From positions 7,812,001 through 7,876,000 of the forward strand of contig OY754467.1 in the NCBI GenBank assembly GCA_963575645.1: a stretch of DNA of 64,000 bases. The letters run 5' to 3'. Of the stretch, positions 45,501 to 57,609 are shown piece after piece; positions within the stretch are counted from its first letter, which is position 1; each line of letters opens with the position of its first letter. A program made the position numbers and the translations under genes. The notes under the pieces were generated by a model. The model was not told the origin of the DNA. It ran no database searches and worked only from the letters and a program-made list of their open reading frames with translations. The DNA is from Xanthostigma xanthostigma (taxonomy: Eukaryota; Arthropoda; Insecta; Raphidioptera; Raphidiidae).

Positions 45501-46860
45501 CGGCATTGGAAAGAGAAAGCACTGCTTTTTACAACTATTAAAGCATCTTTCTCGAGCATCGTGAATCAAATTCAGATACCGGCGCGGACGTCGAATTTAA
45601 AATTAAACTGATCGACGACCCAGTCCATTAATCAAATCTATGTTCGTGTATAAATTTCGTTCAACTTGTCGTCCTCAATGCTCGTGTAATAAGAATGTAC
45701 CACAGGACTTAGTACAACAATTTTATTGTAGCTGTTTTCAACTTTTTTATTTTGTGTTGAACTAAAATGTTTTGAAACATTACAAAAAACTGTTTCTGTT
45801 GTATTGGAATGGAAGAAGAACATCAGAACGTCCGACATCTTGTATGGACCTTTTCCGTTGCAACATTCGACATAAACAACCAGGACTATAGGCTGTGCTG
45901 TGTGCACGAAGCCTACTAGCGCCGCTAGTGGGTAATAGAAAATTATTGAACTCACTTTTTATGGAAATCGCGACATGTTTCTAAGATGATAAGTCAAAAA
46001 CTTTAGTTGGCCATGGTGTGTCAAAAAAAATGTAATAAGAAAAACTGATGTTCATTTATTTACACTGACAGCGTAACGTCAAATTAGGGCGCCAATGGTC
46101 TTTATTTTACTTAAATCGCCATCAGCGCAACAGCCCGGAACACAACAAGCATTTACAGATCGCTTAGTTTTTCTGTTTTCTTTATAATTAAAAAACTTCA
46201 TAAAATTATAACTATTTTCATTTTTAATAAACATTGCTCACTGACATACGGAAAATTTGAGTTTGAAGTTTCCCCTAGTGCTCACCACAAACGCTCGCAT
46301 CGAAAAATTTGTAACTCCGCCTTGCACATAGCCCATGCGTGAAGGGAAAATTGCGTCCTGGGATTAGCATTAATTTGACGCCCTTCTGAAATACGGTATT
46401 AGAGATACTTTTGTTAGAATATATCGCTTCTGGTGCCCCTAGAACCGGTACACAAACTCTCCCAGGCCTTTTTTGCACGGTTCTGTAAGCAACTTTGTCT
46501 CGTGACCACAGAATAAATTTCACAGGTGTGTGATATTAATTTATTAGATTTTTGAATGAATTTTTGGTCAGTATTTTGTTTGTATCTATATTTTTTGTGT
46601 GGAGTAATTTCATGAAAGGTACTGTATTAAATGATTTATGTATGTTATTAGTTTTGTTTTTATCTATTTATATGACAAAAAGTGTATTGTTTTAAGGACA
46701 ACGGCTGGAACCGTAAAAAATTTTTTATGGCATCAGGGCACGACACATTTATTTATTTTAAAATTTTTTACAAAAATAAAAATATCAATTGTGGATTGTA
46801 TACAGGTACAGTTTTCGATTTTCGTGCAGTCATAAAGCATTAATTTAAGGACGTAGTCTG
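42560..46860. other. Long spacer, no gene seen
   Basis: 4.3 kb of AT-rich sequence. Small features only: a CCCCCAC / GTGGGGG inverted pair near 43515-43552, and an ATGGCTAGAGCCAT palindrome near 44641. A 105-codon minus-strand frame at 45638-45955 has no recognisable domain. Confidence 0.4.
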
Positions 46861-46868
46861 GTGTTCGG

Positions 46869-46985
46869 GATTACCACGATAATTCAATAGAAATAACAAT
46901 TAATGCAGTCATGGCTAACTCTGATCCAAGTATTTTTTGCCAATGCTAATTTCCCTATGTGCACCTTACGTGTTTACATACTGTA
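46869..46985 (+). mobile_element. Solo end of the Tc1/mariner-type element
   Basis: About 115 bp collinear with the reverse complement of 16971-17087. It has GATTACCACGATAATTCAAT, then TTAATGCAGTCATGGCTAAC, then ATTTCCCTATGTGCACCTTA, and ends GTTTACATACTG followed by TA (46984-46985). The other end is not present nearby. Confidence 0.85.
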
Positions 46986-47780
46986 TGTATATTCCCAGAA
47001 TTACACACTTTAAACCATCATGGCGATTGGCGGGCAGCGTTACGTACAAACCGATAATTTCTTTTTCTTATACGATAAATTATTATATTCACATAATCTG
47101 ATGATTTTTTAATAGTGTCAAATACCTTATTGCCTGTATTGTTCATTTAAGCTAAAGTATCGAGTATTCCGTTTTGATTTCTTGTAAGTTCTTCAAAAAA
47201 TTGATTAGCAATTAATATATAAATTATTTTTCCAGTTTTGATAAATTGCTCAAAAAAAGTATGAAGTTATTTTTAGGCTTTTTTGTTTTAACCTTTGTTA
47301 AATAACTGACTGTTAGATTTTGATACAACTGCTGTAAGTAATTCCGTGTTAAATAAGAAGTGTCATTTTTACGAAAAAAATGAACATAGATACTTAACTT
47401 TGTCGAAAATTTTCAAAAAAATGTTTTTGAAATTTGTTGTGTTACAATTTTATTTTATTTAATTTTGTCGAGTTTTCCCCCGAAGGATTGCGTATATATT
47501 GAAAAACTTTTTAAAGGAAATTGATAAAATGATACGGATTCAATATCAAATTTGAATAGTTATGATAGTTCAGATAACAATAGATTTTTCACTATTTTGT
47601 ATTAGATAAGGCACATGTATATTTTCTTAAACAAGTCAGAATAGTTTAAAAAATAAATAAATTAGTCATTTTAGAAAATTAAGAAGCACGCTATTTTTTC
47701 ATCGATTCGACCACATCATTCACTCGTGTGCCATACAATTGTTGTAAATATGAGAGCAATCAACAATCGCTAGTATTATT
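46986..47780. other. Spacer, no gene seen
   Basis: AT-rich sequence without coding frames of interest. Confidence 0.4.
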
Positions 47781-47789
47781 ATAAAACAT

Positions 47790-48420
47790 AAAAGTTTGTA
47801 TGTTTGTTTGTTTGTCGCGAGTAATCTCAGGAATCAGTGAACCGATTTGAAAAATTCTTTCACCGTTTAAAAGCCTACTTCCTCCTGAGTGATACAGACT
47901 GTATATTTTTACGTTATTAGGCCGAGGATTCCGCACGCCAATTCCGAGTTAAATTTGTCTACGCTACTTAAACTATAAGAAAGAACAGATTTTTTTAAAT
48001 AGGTTCAGTGGTTTCTGAGATTTGTATGGACAAACTTAATTGAAGCAAAGTGACAATATGGGAGATTTGTTACTGTCAAACTTGCCGAAAAACTGTAAGT
48101 CGACATATTTTTAATTGTCAAAAAATTCACTTACGACATTTCGAGATTTATTACACGACATCGCGGATGCCGCCTTGTAGAATTTTAGCGAAAAACTTCA
48201 TTTGCAATCATATAGGTAGGTACACTTGCAGATCAGTTGCTTCAATAAATCCCCACAACCCTGGTTTTCATATCTTCGGAACCGTTCGAGATAAAACTAA
48301 GACTAAGGACTACAATCTATAACCTGTGTAAATTTCATGCAAATAGCGTCAGTAGTTTTTGAGTTTAATCCGTTCGTACAGACAGACAAACAATTAGATT
48401 TGGTTTAGTAATCGAGAATG
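47790..48420. repeat. Degenerate interspersed repeats with CAGTGGTTTCTGAG-type words
   Basis: TTTGTTTGTTTGTCGCGAGT, TCAGTGAACCGATTTGAAAA, GTTCAGTGGTTTCTGAGATT and TCCGTTCGTACAGACAGACA are the conserved words of a very common insect repeat type (compare the copies at 49530 and 51790). They occur here in a scrambled, decayed arrangement. Element ends cannot be set. Confidence 0.5.
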
Positions 48421-49525
48421 CAAACGAAAAGAGTATTTAAAAGTTGGAAATTCGAAAATCACAGACAGATATCTGTAGGTATTGATATGTAAAACAAACA
48501 GACGCTGGACCCGCTCTACTGGCCAGCAAAGAGCGGAATTTTGACTGTGAATGTGACAAAACAGTAGGTAATAAGTTAAATGGGAACAACACTATAGATT
48601 TTTATCAGATTCTCGCACAAAATCTGATTGCCCACTGCCCAGCAAGTCATTACCCAGAAAACGGCACACGTCTTCATATTTTATGAACAAAATGATTTGT
48701 TTTATGAAGCGTCTATAATTTATAATATCAAAAAAATATTTGAATCGTTAGCACTGATCAGTATACTGGGTTATATTTCGGAACAACCCTATATGAAACG
48801 TTCCAGACAGGATAGTTCACTTAAATGCTGTGTAGATGGCTCATGGAAACGAGTGTTTTTTAACCGTTGGTATCACCGAATAGAACTAGGAAAATATGAG
48901 CATCGAATGCCGGCAGTTTGACGGTTAGTTATTACTATGTAGATACTTGCAATTTTAGTTGTGTTGTTAATTATTGTTTTAACGTTAAAAATTGTTAATT
49001 TTAACAATGTAATTGTTGAATATTGTTTTTGAATGCTTGTTGTTCACGTGTGTGATAATAGTTATGCTGTGTTTTTCGTAGAAATGTGTTTGTTGTGCTA
49101 AAAAAGTTTCGGATTATAAACGCCCACGTACTAATGCTAAGCTGTATGATTGCCGCAGAGTCGATTGTAATGTAAGTGATTTTTTACCAACAATATTTTA
49201 TATCTTACTGATTGTTGAGGGGTACGTTTTTATGCTTTCTCATATTATCAATTATGTGCAATAATTAGATATGAATGAATATATTATTACTTATTCATAA
49301 ATTTTGTCCTCAACAATTGCAACTTCTATTTGTTTGTTGCATTTAACGAAAATCTTTTATTAAAATCGATTCAGTTTTTTTTCGAATGAACTTATTTCTC
49401 CAAACAGACACAAATTCTGGGATCACAAATCACATTATTTTCTCGTCAGTCGTCTTACGTCTACCATATAAATAGGGTAAAGTCGGGACATTATGAAAAG
49501 CATAGAATCCTTTACGAATTTATTG
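48421..49525. other. Spacer, no gene seen
   Basis: A 97-codon plus-strand frame (48628-48921) has no recognisable domain. Otherwise featureless. Confidence 0.35.
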
Positions 49526-49529
49526 GATA

Positions 49530-50139
49530 CTAGCGGTCCCGTCCGGTTTCACCCGGGTGTAAAAGAACGAATGGGGAAGGAAGGAACATGAGTACACACA
49601 TTCATATTAGTTTACCGAGATGAATGTTGTGTCTAAATTTCATGATGATCGGAGTTACCGTTCAAAATTTTTTGTCGATAAAAAGCAGTATTTATACTTT
49701 TTTTAACTAATAATTTTTTTTTAATTAATTAAATAAAATTAAAATAAATTTTAATGTAAGCCTTAGAAGAAAGCAATGTAGAAAATAAAAAAAAAATAAA
49801 AATGCATTCGCTCAAAGTAGGGCTCGAACCCACGACCCTGGTATTGACAGTCTTGTGCTCTACCGATTGCGCTAGCCGGCGTTGTATTCTTACTTCGCTA
49901 ATATGAGTATACTTAGTGCATTTCACCTGAATAGAAGCTTATTTTTTAGATACATTTGGAACATTTTTCATTAATGCTCCGCTCCTAATGGTCATAGCCT
50001 GATTTTATATAGCCTATAGCCTTCCTCGATAAATGAGTTATCCAACAAAAAATTTTTTTTTCAATTTGAACCAGTAGTTCCTGAGATTAGCGCGTTCAAA
50101 CAAACAAACTCTTCAGCTTTATATATTAGTATAGATATA
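49530..50139 (+). mobile_element. Interspersed repeat 'CTAGCGGTCCCG...TTAGTATAGAT', long copy
   Basis: It starts ACTAGCGGTCCCGTCCGGTT and ends CTTTATATATTAGTATAGAT, like the copy at 51793-52146. The shared outer parts (about 150 bp left, 190 bp right) are nearly identical, for example GTTTACCGAGATGAATGTTG and CAGTAGTTCCTGAGATTAGC. This copy carries about 250 bp more in the middle, including a tRNA-like sequence. It is a SINE or non-autonomous element of a type widespread in insects; class uncertain. Confidence 0.75.
49803..49875 (-). tRNA. tRNA-Lys-like pseudogene inside the repeat
   Basis: On the minus strand, GCTAGCGCAATCGGTAGAGC (D arm), GACTGTCAATACCAGGGTCG and TGGGTTCGAGCCCTA (T arm, intact B box) align with tRNA-Lys. 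The anticodon stem CAAGA/TACCA barely pairs, the anticodon position reads GTC rather than CTT or TTT, and the acceptor strands do not pair. It is therefore a relic or a SINE promoter head, not a functional tRNA. Confidence 0.5.
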
Positions 50140-51095
50140 GATGTGATATGCTTTTCGTGTGATACATAAAAAGCTGTACTGTATATTTTGTCAACAACTT
50201 TTTTACAATTGAATAAATCGATAATCATGCAAATAGAAGAAAGCAAGTAAAAACGGCAATAACAATGATTGTTGTTTACGTAGAATCTACAAGTCGTGCA
50301 ATTTTTTTGCGATGACTCCATGCATTTTTTTAATCAATCTAATTTTTTGTTGAAAAAACGTATTGATTGCTCTCATTTGACGTATCGATCACCATACATT
50401 TAATTATTTATGTTTTATAATCGATATGGATGTGTTATTTTCATATGTGTACTACTGTAAATTATATGTACCTATAATGTATAAAATGTATTTACTGTTT
50501 AGTTATTATTTTATAATTATTCAGCTAACACCTAAGTTCCTATTTATATTATGCTGTAAATGCATATAAACAAAATAATGTGGTGTATGGTTTCTAATAA
50601 AACAATAACAAAGTTTTATTGTTTATTTCAATGTTTTATACCCGCGTATAGAAAGTTAGAAACTGGTTTTGGACATTATTAGTGGATTTATGGCAACCAA
50701 ACTTTAGATCTTTAGACGAAAACAAATGCCATTAATTAAATTTAGTATTAAGGCTAAAAGTCGTACCAGAGTCCGGAAGTATTAGTCGAACGTCTATAAT
50801 TTACAATATCGAGTCATGATTATCAGGAAAAATTTATGGCGGACTGGACTAATGGCACAGTAATTGATTTCTTATAACATAACCAAAATGAGCCATCCAC
50901 CATCTTTTTGGCTTCCAGGACTGTTTGATTTTCTTTATTATATAAATAAATATATTTGTAATAGCTATATGAACAATATTCTGCAACAGGAGCAACAGAA
51001 ATGGACAGTGAAGGCAAGCCACGCCGAGTGTGTAGACGCTTGCTTTACCAAATCTCTCGGCGAGACCTCTAAGCAAACATAAAAGTACAATATTT
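50140..51095. other. Spacer, no gene seen
   Basis: AT-rich sequence. Several short overlapping frames on both strands around 50823-51106 have no recognisable domain. Confidence 0.4.
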
Positions 51096-51103
51096 AAAGG
51101 TGA

Positions 51104-51604
51104 CACTTTTCACATGGCAATTTGTCTTCGCTATTGGATGTTTGTTGTATTTGGCAAAATATATGACGTTCAAGACAAACATGCAAATAGAGGCAAATAC
51201 GACCATCCACACTTGGCAGTCAAATAGCAAACACACTAACATTTGGCAGCAGAACGCAAGGTTCAAAATTCCAGGAATTTTAGCACTGTTTCATTGTCCC
51301 AATTCATTTTCAATAGTAATTGTTCCAGTTCTCGCTCACAGCACAGACACAAAAATACTGCACGTCCGTACAGGTTCACGGCGCGTGCGCTTCTGAATAT
51401 AGCCATTGTGTGGACTGTGGACGGTTTATTTGCCTATTTGACTCCTTTGATGTGCCTCGAAAAACCGACAAGCGCACGGTAACGCGTATTTGGTATTGGC
51501 CTTATTTGTCAAATAGGTAAATAAGGTCAACACTTTGTCAAATAGACCGTCCACACTTGGTAATTGTTTGCCAAATACACAAATACAAATAGCCATGTGA
51601 AGTG
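51104..51604. mobile_element. MITE-like element with TCACATGGC ends
   Basis: CACTTTTCACATGGCAATTT at the left is inverted at the right as AAATAGCCATGTGAAGTG. Inside, TTTGGCAAA / TTTGCCAAA and CCATCCACACTTGGCAGTCA / CCGTCCACACTTGG-type words recur in inverted order. The many short frames here are by-products. Confidence 0.65.
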
Positions 51605-51792
51605 CCGGCATAACAAATTATAAATCAAATCAGTTACGTAGTTAATACAATGTCCCGACGACAATATTATATAATTACCTACCTGCTTGTAAAAATGCTT
51701 AATACACTGAATCCAGTACAGACTGGATATCAACTTGTTTTTGTCTCTGCTGGATATCTGAACGTGAAACAGTGCGAATGTGCTTATAGAAA

Positions 51793-52146
51793 ACTAGCGG
51801 TCCCGCCCGGTTTCACCCGAGTGCAAAAGAACGAATGGGGAGAGGGACATGAGTACGCACATTCATCTTAGTTTACCGAGATGAATGTTGTGTTCAAATT
51901 TCATGATGATCGGAGTTACCGTTCAAAAGTTTTTGTCGGACGGACAAATTTTTAGTTACATTTTGCAACATTTTTTATTGGTGCTCCGCTCCTATTGGTC
52001 GTGCTGTGATATTATATAGCCCATAGCCTTCCTCGATAAATGGGCTATCCAACAAAAAACTATTATTTCAATTCGAACCAGTAGTTCCTGAGATTAGCGC
52101 GTTCAACCAAACAAACAAACTCTTCAGCTTTATATATTAGTATAGA
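51793..52146 (+). mobile_element. Interspersed repeat 'CTAGCGGTCCCG...TTAGTATAGAT', short copy
   Basis: It starts CTAGCGGTCCCGCCCGGTTT and ends ATATATTAGTATAGAT. It is nearly identical to both outer parts of 49530-50139 but has only a short GACGGACAAATTTTTAG bridge where that copy holds the tRNA-like segment. No coding capacity. Confidence 0.8.
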
Positions 52147-52490
52147 TTCAATGTGAAGTTTTCTGTGAATGTACTGAATTTGTAAAGTGTTTGTGATAAA
52201 TATCCAAAAAAAAACTTGAAAAGAGTCTGCCTCCGGTAAGTCATACAAAATTCAGTTTCTTTTTTTGTTTTTGATCGACTTTATCTTTAAAACGCTAATA
52301 GATAATATAGATTTGTGGTTACGAACTTTGAATTTAGAATGTCATTTTCTACAAATATAAAAAAAATACTTGGAACGACTCTATTTCCGAAACGGTATAA
52401 TAGATGCAGACGTCTGGGTGTGCTCACTGAATTTAGAATGCCTCTTTCAGTCGGTACACCGAATTTGAAAACAGTAATAGGTACCCAAAG
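52147..52490. other. Spacer, no gene seen
   Basis: Short frames on both strands have no recognisable domain. A pair of CAC(A/T)GAATTTAGAATG-like words (about 52325 and 52425) suggests a diverged duplication. Confidence 0.35.
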
Positions 52491-52493
52491 ATA

Positions 52494-52926
52494 TACAGGG
52501 TGTCCCACGACATGACTGCCATAGCCTGGGACTGTGTTGCTGGGGTGATTTCAAGTTAAAAATGTCTAATGAACATATACCCGGAACGCTATCCTAACTG
52601 AGCTAGAAGCGTTTGAAATTTTAGATAAGTAGTAGTAGGAATTCCCTACTAATTTAAAAACCATTTAAAAGAAATCGCTTTATTGAATTAGTTGCTCAAA
52701 ATGTCCACCCAGTTGCTGTATCACAGCCACCTGGTCTTTTTAATAATAGCAAAACCAACAGCCGAACCTAATACCTGCGTTAGTGGGCTTACTTATTTAA
52801 AATTTCAAATGCTTCTAGCTCAGTTAGGATAGCGTTCCGGGTATATGTTCATTAGACTTTTTTACTTGAAATAACCCCTGCAACACAGTCCCAGGCTATG
52901 GCAGTCATATCGTGGGACACCCTGTA
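52494..52926 (-). mobile_element. Tc1/mariner-type element with CAGGGTGTCCCACGA ends
   Basis: The inverted ends at 52496 and 52924 are flanked by TA. The match continues inward for well over 100 bp, through TGACTGCCATAGCCTGGGAC and GGAACGCTATCCTAACTGAG. On the minus strand the interior (about 52730-52682) reads KDQVAVIQQLGGHFEQLIQ followed by a stop. This is the typical C-terminus of a Tc1/mariner transposase (IQ..GGHFE.L). It is a deleted derivative: 429 bp in total, with no catalytic residues. Confidence 0.85.
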
Positions 52927-54185
52927 TGTAATACCCCGAAGTTACGTAATAGTCCAGACTGACAAAAAAACTGTGTCGATATAAGTACAATAATCTGCCG
53001 AAAACCGCACAAATCGAATTCGCATATATTTTTGATTTAGTAGGACCAAGGAAAAAAATATTTGGGTGCAGTTCCGAATACAGATCATCTTCGATTGAGA
53101 TGGAATTTGTTGACCTTGGTGGGGCAAAAAAAAATAATAAATGGCAAAAACTTTAAATCTCCGTAAAAATGTTATGGGACAATTGCGCCAAAAATCTCTT
53201 GGGGATCCCACCAAGCTCAACAAATGCTTGAAGTTTTATCCCGATCAAAGATGATCTGTATTCTGAACTATATCGAAATGTTTAATAAAAATTGTATTTT
53301 TTCATAAAATCCAAAAAACCTCGTCTAACGGAATAACTACTTCTTCTTTTAGCGCAGAATTTCTTGGTAGAACGCTAACAATTTTTTATTCCTTTTTTTC
53401 AATTGAACTGAGTCATGACTCCCTTTAAGTTCTGATAGTGCGCAACGGAAACAGTGCAACTTTAGGTCAGCAGATGAACCTAGTAGTTTCGATAAAATTC
53501 CGTGGATGTCGCCAGTATAAAGAATTCTTCATTGATTTCGTTTTTCGACTTTTGGGTATTTTGTATTCTATTATGACGCCACCCCTGGCTTAGTGTCTTA
53601 AGGGAGCTAAAAAAAAACTCGAATTTACTTCTTATGTTTTATTGAAGACAAAAAAAATACATTTGTTTTACGGTGAAAACAGAATATTTTAATAAATAGT
53701 AAGGAAAATAAGAATACACTAAAAATAAAGATTTGTTATTGGAAATTAATATAGTAATAAAAAAATAGCACTCACATAAAAATATTTTTTTAAGTTTCTG
53801 AAATGCGAACTAGAAAAATAAAATTAGAAACACATTCTATTTAATTAAGTCATTAATTTGAGGTTAAAAAAATATGACCCAAAAAAAATGAAACTCTTCA
53901 AAGATCGATTATTGAGAAAAAAAATGGCAACCGCTCAAAACGTTCATTTTTTATGTTTTATGTATTGTATTTTGAAAAAATCCATCACAAATTGATCACA
54001 GATGCAAATGCATTAGTTTTGTAAGGTTTTGAAAGGAACTAAGGCCTCTCCAAGCCTTTTTGAAAACTGAAATAATATCAACTTACATTAAGAGGGTACG
54101 CAAGCGCTGACATTAACAACCGACGCTTAAAATTGAACGTCCGACATCTTGTTGGGATCATTTTCGAGACATGCGCTATAGGCAA
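52927..54185. other. Spacer with a 16-bp inverted pair, no gene seen
   Basis: GAATACAGATCATCTT (about 53079) is inverted as AAGATGATCTGTATTC (about 53247), probably the ends of a small decayed element. A 93-codon minus-strand frame covers this pair and has no recognisable domain. The rest is A-rich. Confidence 0.45.
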
Positions 54186-54187
54186 AT

Positions 54188-54729
54188 GTGTATGTGTTAC
54201 GGCTAATACGAGAAACTGGTTTATTCGCGAATTAACCAGCGTCAAGGATAAATGCCGAATATGTCTTAGTTTCTCGCTTTTTCGCCTATTATCAAGTGCA
54301 AGCAGGTTAAAACGCGAATTATCCAAAAGCAACCGTATAAAACGTTTATTGTCTCATACCGGTTATTTAAACAGGGTATTCTTATTTTTATGATAAATCT
54401 ATTTGTTTTTTATCAGTGTTGTTTTATTTTATTTGGAGAACATTTGTTATTTTGTATTATTTTAATAAAAATTACAGCTCACTACTTATACGCACGTCTA
54501 TTAATTTGAGGTTAATTGCTTACTTAACATATTACGGCTAATTCGCGAAAGAGCCAAGAGCTATCGGATATAACCGATCATATTGTCTAATTCGCGTTTT
54601 AACCGAATAATTTGCGAAAATTGTTAAATCATATTTCTTTCCTTGGTAATAACCGGCTGTATTGGTTAATTCGTGTAATTAGCCGATTAATTCGCGAATT
54701 AACTACTTTCTTGTATTAACCGTAACATA
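54188..54729. mobile_element. MITE-like element with TTACGGCTAATAC ends and TTCGCGAA palindromes
   Basis: TATGTGTTACGGCTAATACG and TTATTCGCGAATTAACC at the left are inverted at the right as TTAATTCGCGAATTAACTAC and TTGTATTAACCGTAACATA. The interior repeats TTCGCG(A/T) words. No transposase, and no clear target duplication. Confidence 0.7.
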
Positions 54730-55005
54730 TGCATGCCTAAACGATCGTTTTTACATGGCGCCAAGGAATTCTTTTTGATCGTATGTCTTCGAAAAGGTCC
54801 AAGATGTTTGATGTTCTTCCACCACTCTAGTACCGTAGGCTTTAGCTATTGGCATACGAGGTGTAAGTCTTCTAATAAGCTGTATCCTGACTATGCCGAT
54901 CGGCGACGAATTTGCCTGATAACGAAGCCGACAATCGCGTCCACACTAGTGCAGCTTTGCCGGACGGTATTATCGATCGGCATAGTCAGGACACAGCTTT
55001 AGAGA
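54730..55005. other. Spacer, contains a small inverted pair
   Basis: GTATCCTGACTATGCCGATC (54882) and GATCGGCATAGTCAGGACAC (54975) are inverses about 95 bp apart. This is a short foldback or element remnant. Confidence 0.6.
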
Positions 55006-55009
55006 TTGA

Positions 55010-55807
55010 GTCGTTGGTTCTGTAATAGCTCCTATGTGCATAGTTCGCAGGTTTAACGTTTTTTAGACGAAAAGATTCAGGAAACGAAGAGCTCTATACA
55101 CTAGTAAAACCTGCTATGTGCAAAAACTGAATACATAGGAGGCTTTACTTAGTATATAGAGCTCATAGATATATATATTTAATAGATTGCGGATACACTA
55201 GCGCCTCCTGTACCTTTTAGAAGCCATTTTGTACGTGGAAAACGCCGTAAAAAGCGCGCGAGATTTAAAAATATAAATTATTTTATAATATGATTTTATT
55301 GAGAAAAACGACAAAACTCGCAGTAAACAGTGATATTTCGCTCCAAAACCTATTTTTATATTGAAACGTTTCAAAAATTACAAAACTGAGCATAAATATA
55401 ATATAAAAGCTTAGAACATTTTACATTGTCAGATTGGCATCAATGCTTGTCAACCTTGATGTCAAATTGACAATGTAAAATGTTCTAAGCTTTTACATTA
55501 TATTTATGCTCAATTTTGTAATTTTTGAAACGTTTCAGTATAAAAATAGGTTTTGGAGCGAAATATCACTGTTTACTGCGAGTTTTATTGTTTTTCCATT
55601 AACATCGTATTATTATAGAATATTTAATTTTTTTGAATCCGGCGCGCTTTTTACGGCGTTTTCCACGTATAAAATGGCTTCTTATTGGAACCATTCCGCA
55701 CAATGCTCAAGGATAGGCATCCGCTATCTATTAATATATATATATCTATGATAGAGCTCCGTTTCCTGAATCTTTTCATCTAAAAAACGTATAATCTGAA
55801 CCAACGA
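55010..55807. mobile_element. Large foldback element with about 300-bp arms
   Basis: The outer ends CGTTGGTTCTGTAATAGCTC and CTGAACCAACG are inverted. The arms carry AAAAGATTCAGGAAACG / CGTTTCCTGAATCTTTT, ACGCCGTAAAAAGCGCG / CGCGCTTTTTACGGCGT and a long stretch around AAAATGTTCTAAGCTTTTA, meeting near 55445. The left arm has about 65 bp of extra sequence after 55095. The arms are diverged at many sites. A smaller relative lies at 58372-58752. Confidence 0.85.
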
Positions 55808-56882
55808 CGATATGTTCTTTTTATGTTATCAATTGAAAAATGCCCTCTGGTATCTTTTCAACACCCAATAGATACTTTCTACATGCATATTTATTTCTAT
55901 GAGTTTTAGAAGGAAACCAAAACTGATTTGTTATTTTGTTTTTCATAAAATTAACTGTTCCTTTCAACGGCAAAACAAACATCGAAATAAATATTTGTGC
56001 GATTTTATTTCTATCTTAAAACAGAGTTCACTTTTAAAAAAATATATAATACCTGGGTTTTATTAAATGGCGTAACTACAATAAGCCCTAGGCAGTGCTC
56101 CGAAAACCAAGTAGTTTTTGAAAATACTATTATAGATAGTGCTCTCTTCAATCCCCACCTTGATTATCAGACAAACTTCGTCTGTCTCGCTCTATTTAAT
56201 ATGTTATTGCATAAAAGGGAAAGTAAACATTATTTACAATCGGACTCATCTATTTTCAACTCTTGTGTTTTCAACACCATCTGATTTTATTCACGTATTT
56301 TCAAGTCCCTACTTCAAAGTATCTCCTCTTACGTTGCTCAGTAGCGGAAAAATACGTTTGACAACGTTCAACCTCAAATTAACAATTCTGATTGGTCTAT
56401 GACTGCCACGAAGTGAGGATCAAGTAGAAGTTGAAAATACAATCAGTTCCGACAGGCTGAAAGATCTACTGTAAAGATGCATTTTCTTTACAATTCCACA
56501 AGATGTCACTTATGATGCAGTAGCAGAAGTCGAATAATGGAGATTACGACAGTTAATAGACAACCGAGCGAACATCTACTTTCTCAATAAAAAATAAATG
56601 TTGTGACTTTTTCACGTTCACTAATCCAACACCCACTTAGTTTTCGTGGTGGCGGATAAACGAGATAGCACTGTATTGAAATTACGCCACTTATTTTATT
56701 TAACATGGAAATCAATATACAGAAATAAAACTAATACATGTTTCGGAATGACAAATATAAAATGGAAGTACGAAAGCACTTTACGTTAAAAATAATTAAC
56801 TAAATTACAGTACAACCACAGTTTGTTCTTTAGTGACGTCTTTTTGGCTTCTTTCTTCTCAAAGCTCCTCAATATTTTGTGA
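55808..56882. other. Spacer, no gene seen
   Basis: Two overlapping plus-strand frames of 87-95 codons (55997-56402) have no recognisable domain. Confidence 0.4.
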
Positions 56883-57183
56883 ATCACAAACAAGGGCGTA
56901 GATACGAGGGGTCCAGGAGGTAATTACCCCCCCAGGACTCATCAGGAATACAGGCAACCAGGCACAACAAACGAAAAAAGACCTTTTTGTAGCGAAAATT
57001 AAACGACCTTGTTTTTTTTTTTTTTTTTTGTTTTGCTCCCCAAATGTGCACATGGCAAAATTTCTCAAGTTAGGTTGGTAAAAAAAGGTCGGTCATTCAT
57101 ATTATAATAAAGGTTAAAAAATATTGATTTTTTTGCTTTACCCCCCTCCTCACAAAAAAAATATCTACGCCCTTGATCACAAA
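56883..57183. mobile_element. Non-autonomous hAT element, 285 bp, with perfect 8-bp duplication
   Basis: The ends CAAGGGCGTAGATA (56891) and TATCTACGCCCTTG (to 57175) are exact inverses. They are flanked by ATCACAAA at 56883-56890 and 57176-57183. The interior contains a T-run of about 18 bases. No transposase. Confidence 0.92.
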
Positions 57184-57202
57184 GGAACTCTTAAACGATC
57201 AC

Positions 57203-57606
57203 ATTTGTAAATGCCGCTGCACACGAGGCTGGTTTTGCCGCTAGATTCCTTGCTGTAGCGCTGATTTTGGTGATGGGTTTTATGTGCTCGCTTCACACGA
57301 TGCGTGTATTGAAACTTGTTTCGTAGATGGGTTTGGTGTGCGCGCAGTGACAGTTCGAATGTTACTAAAAGTGGACGTTTATTGTCTCTGAACAGAACAC
57401 ACACTATGACGCCTTGTTTGTTTGTTTCCTGTTTCGTTCTTGATCAAAACAAGCAGACAAACTAGCGCAAAAAACAACCCCGGTTCTAACACATCTTGTG
57501 ACCTCGCACGCTAGCCTGTAGCGACATTTCTATCCTCGTAGCCAGCTCGCCAGCCAGCACAAGTCCCAGCAGTGATATTAGCGGCAAAGCTAGCCTCGTG
57601 TGCAGC
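57203..57606. mobile_element. Terminal-inverted-repeat element, GCTGCACACGAGGCT ends
   Basis: GCTGCACACGAGGCTGGTTT with TGCCGCTAG at the left is inverted at the right as AGCGGCAAAGCTAGCCTCGT with GTGCAGC. It is flanked by TGCC on both sides (57199-57202 and just right of 57606), a possible 4-bp duplication. A fragment of the same family is at 17884-17950. No transposase. Confidence 0.75.
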
Positions 57607-57609
57607 TGC

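Noticed and set aside
45638-45955. A 105-codon minus-strand frame that could be a small gene.
   Set aside because: No recognisable domain, no splice or promoter context, and AT-rich composition like its surroundings. It shares only the word GAACGTCCGACATCTTGT with 54137, which suggests repeat-derived sequence.
48628-48921. A 97-codon plus-strand frame.
   Set aside because: No recognisable motif, and the surroundings are decayed repeats. Not enough support for a gene.
49803-49875. A functional tRNA gene.
   Set aside because: The anticodon and acceptor stems do not pair and the anticodon does not match the tRNA-Lys body, so it is treated as a relic.
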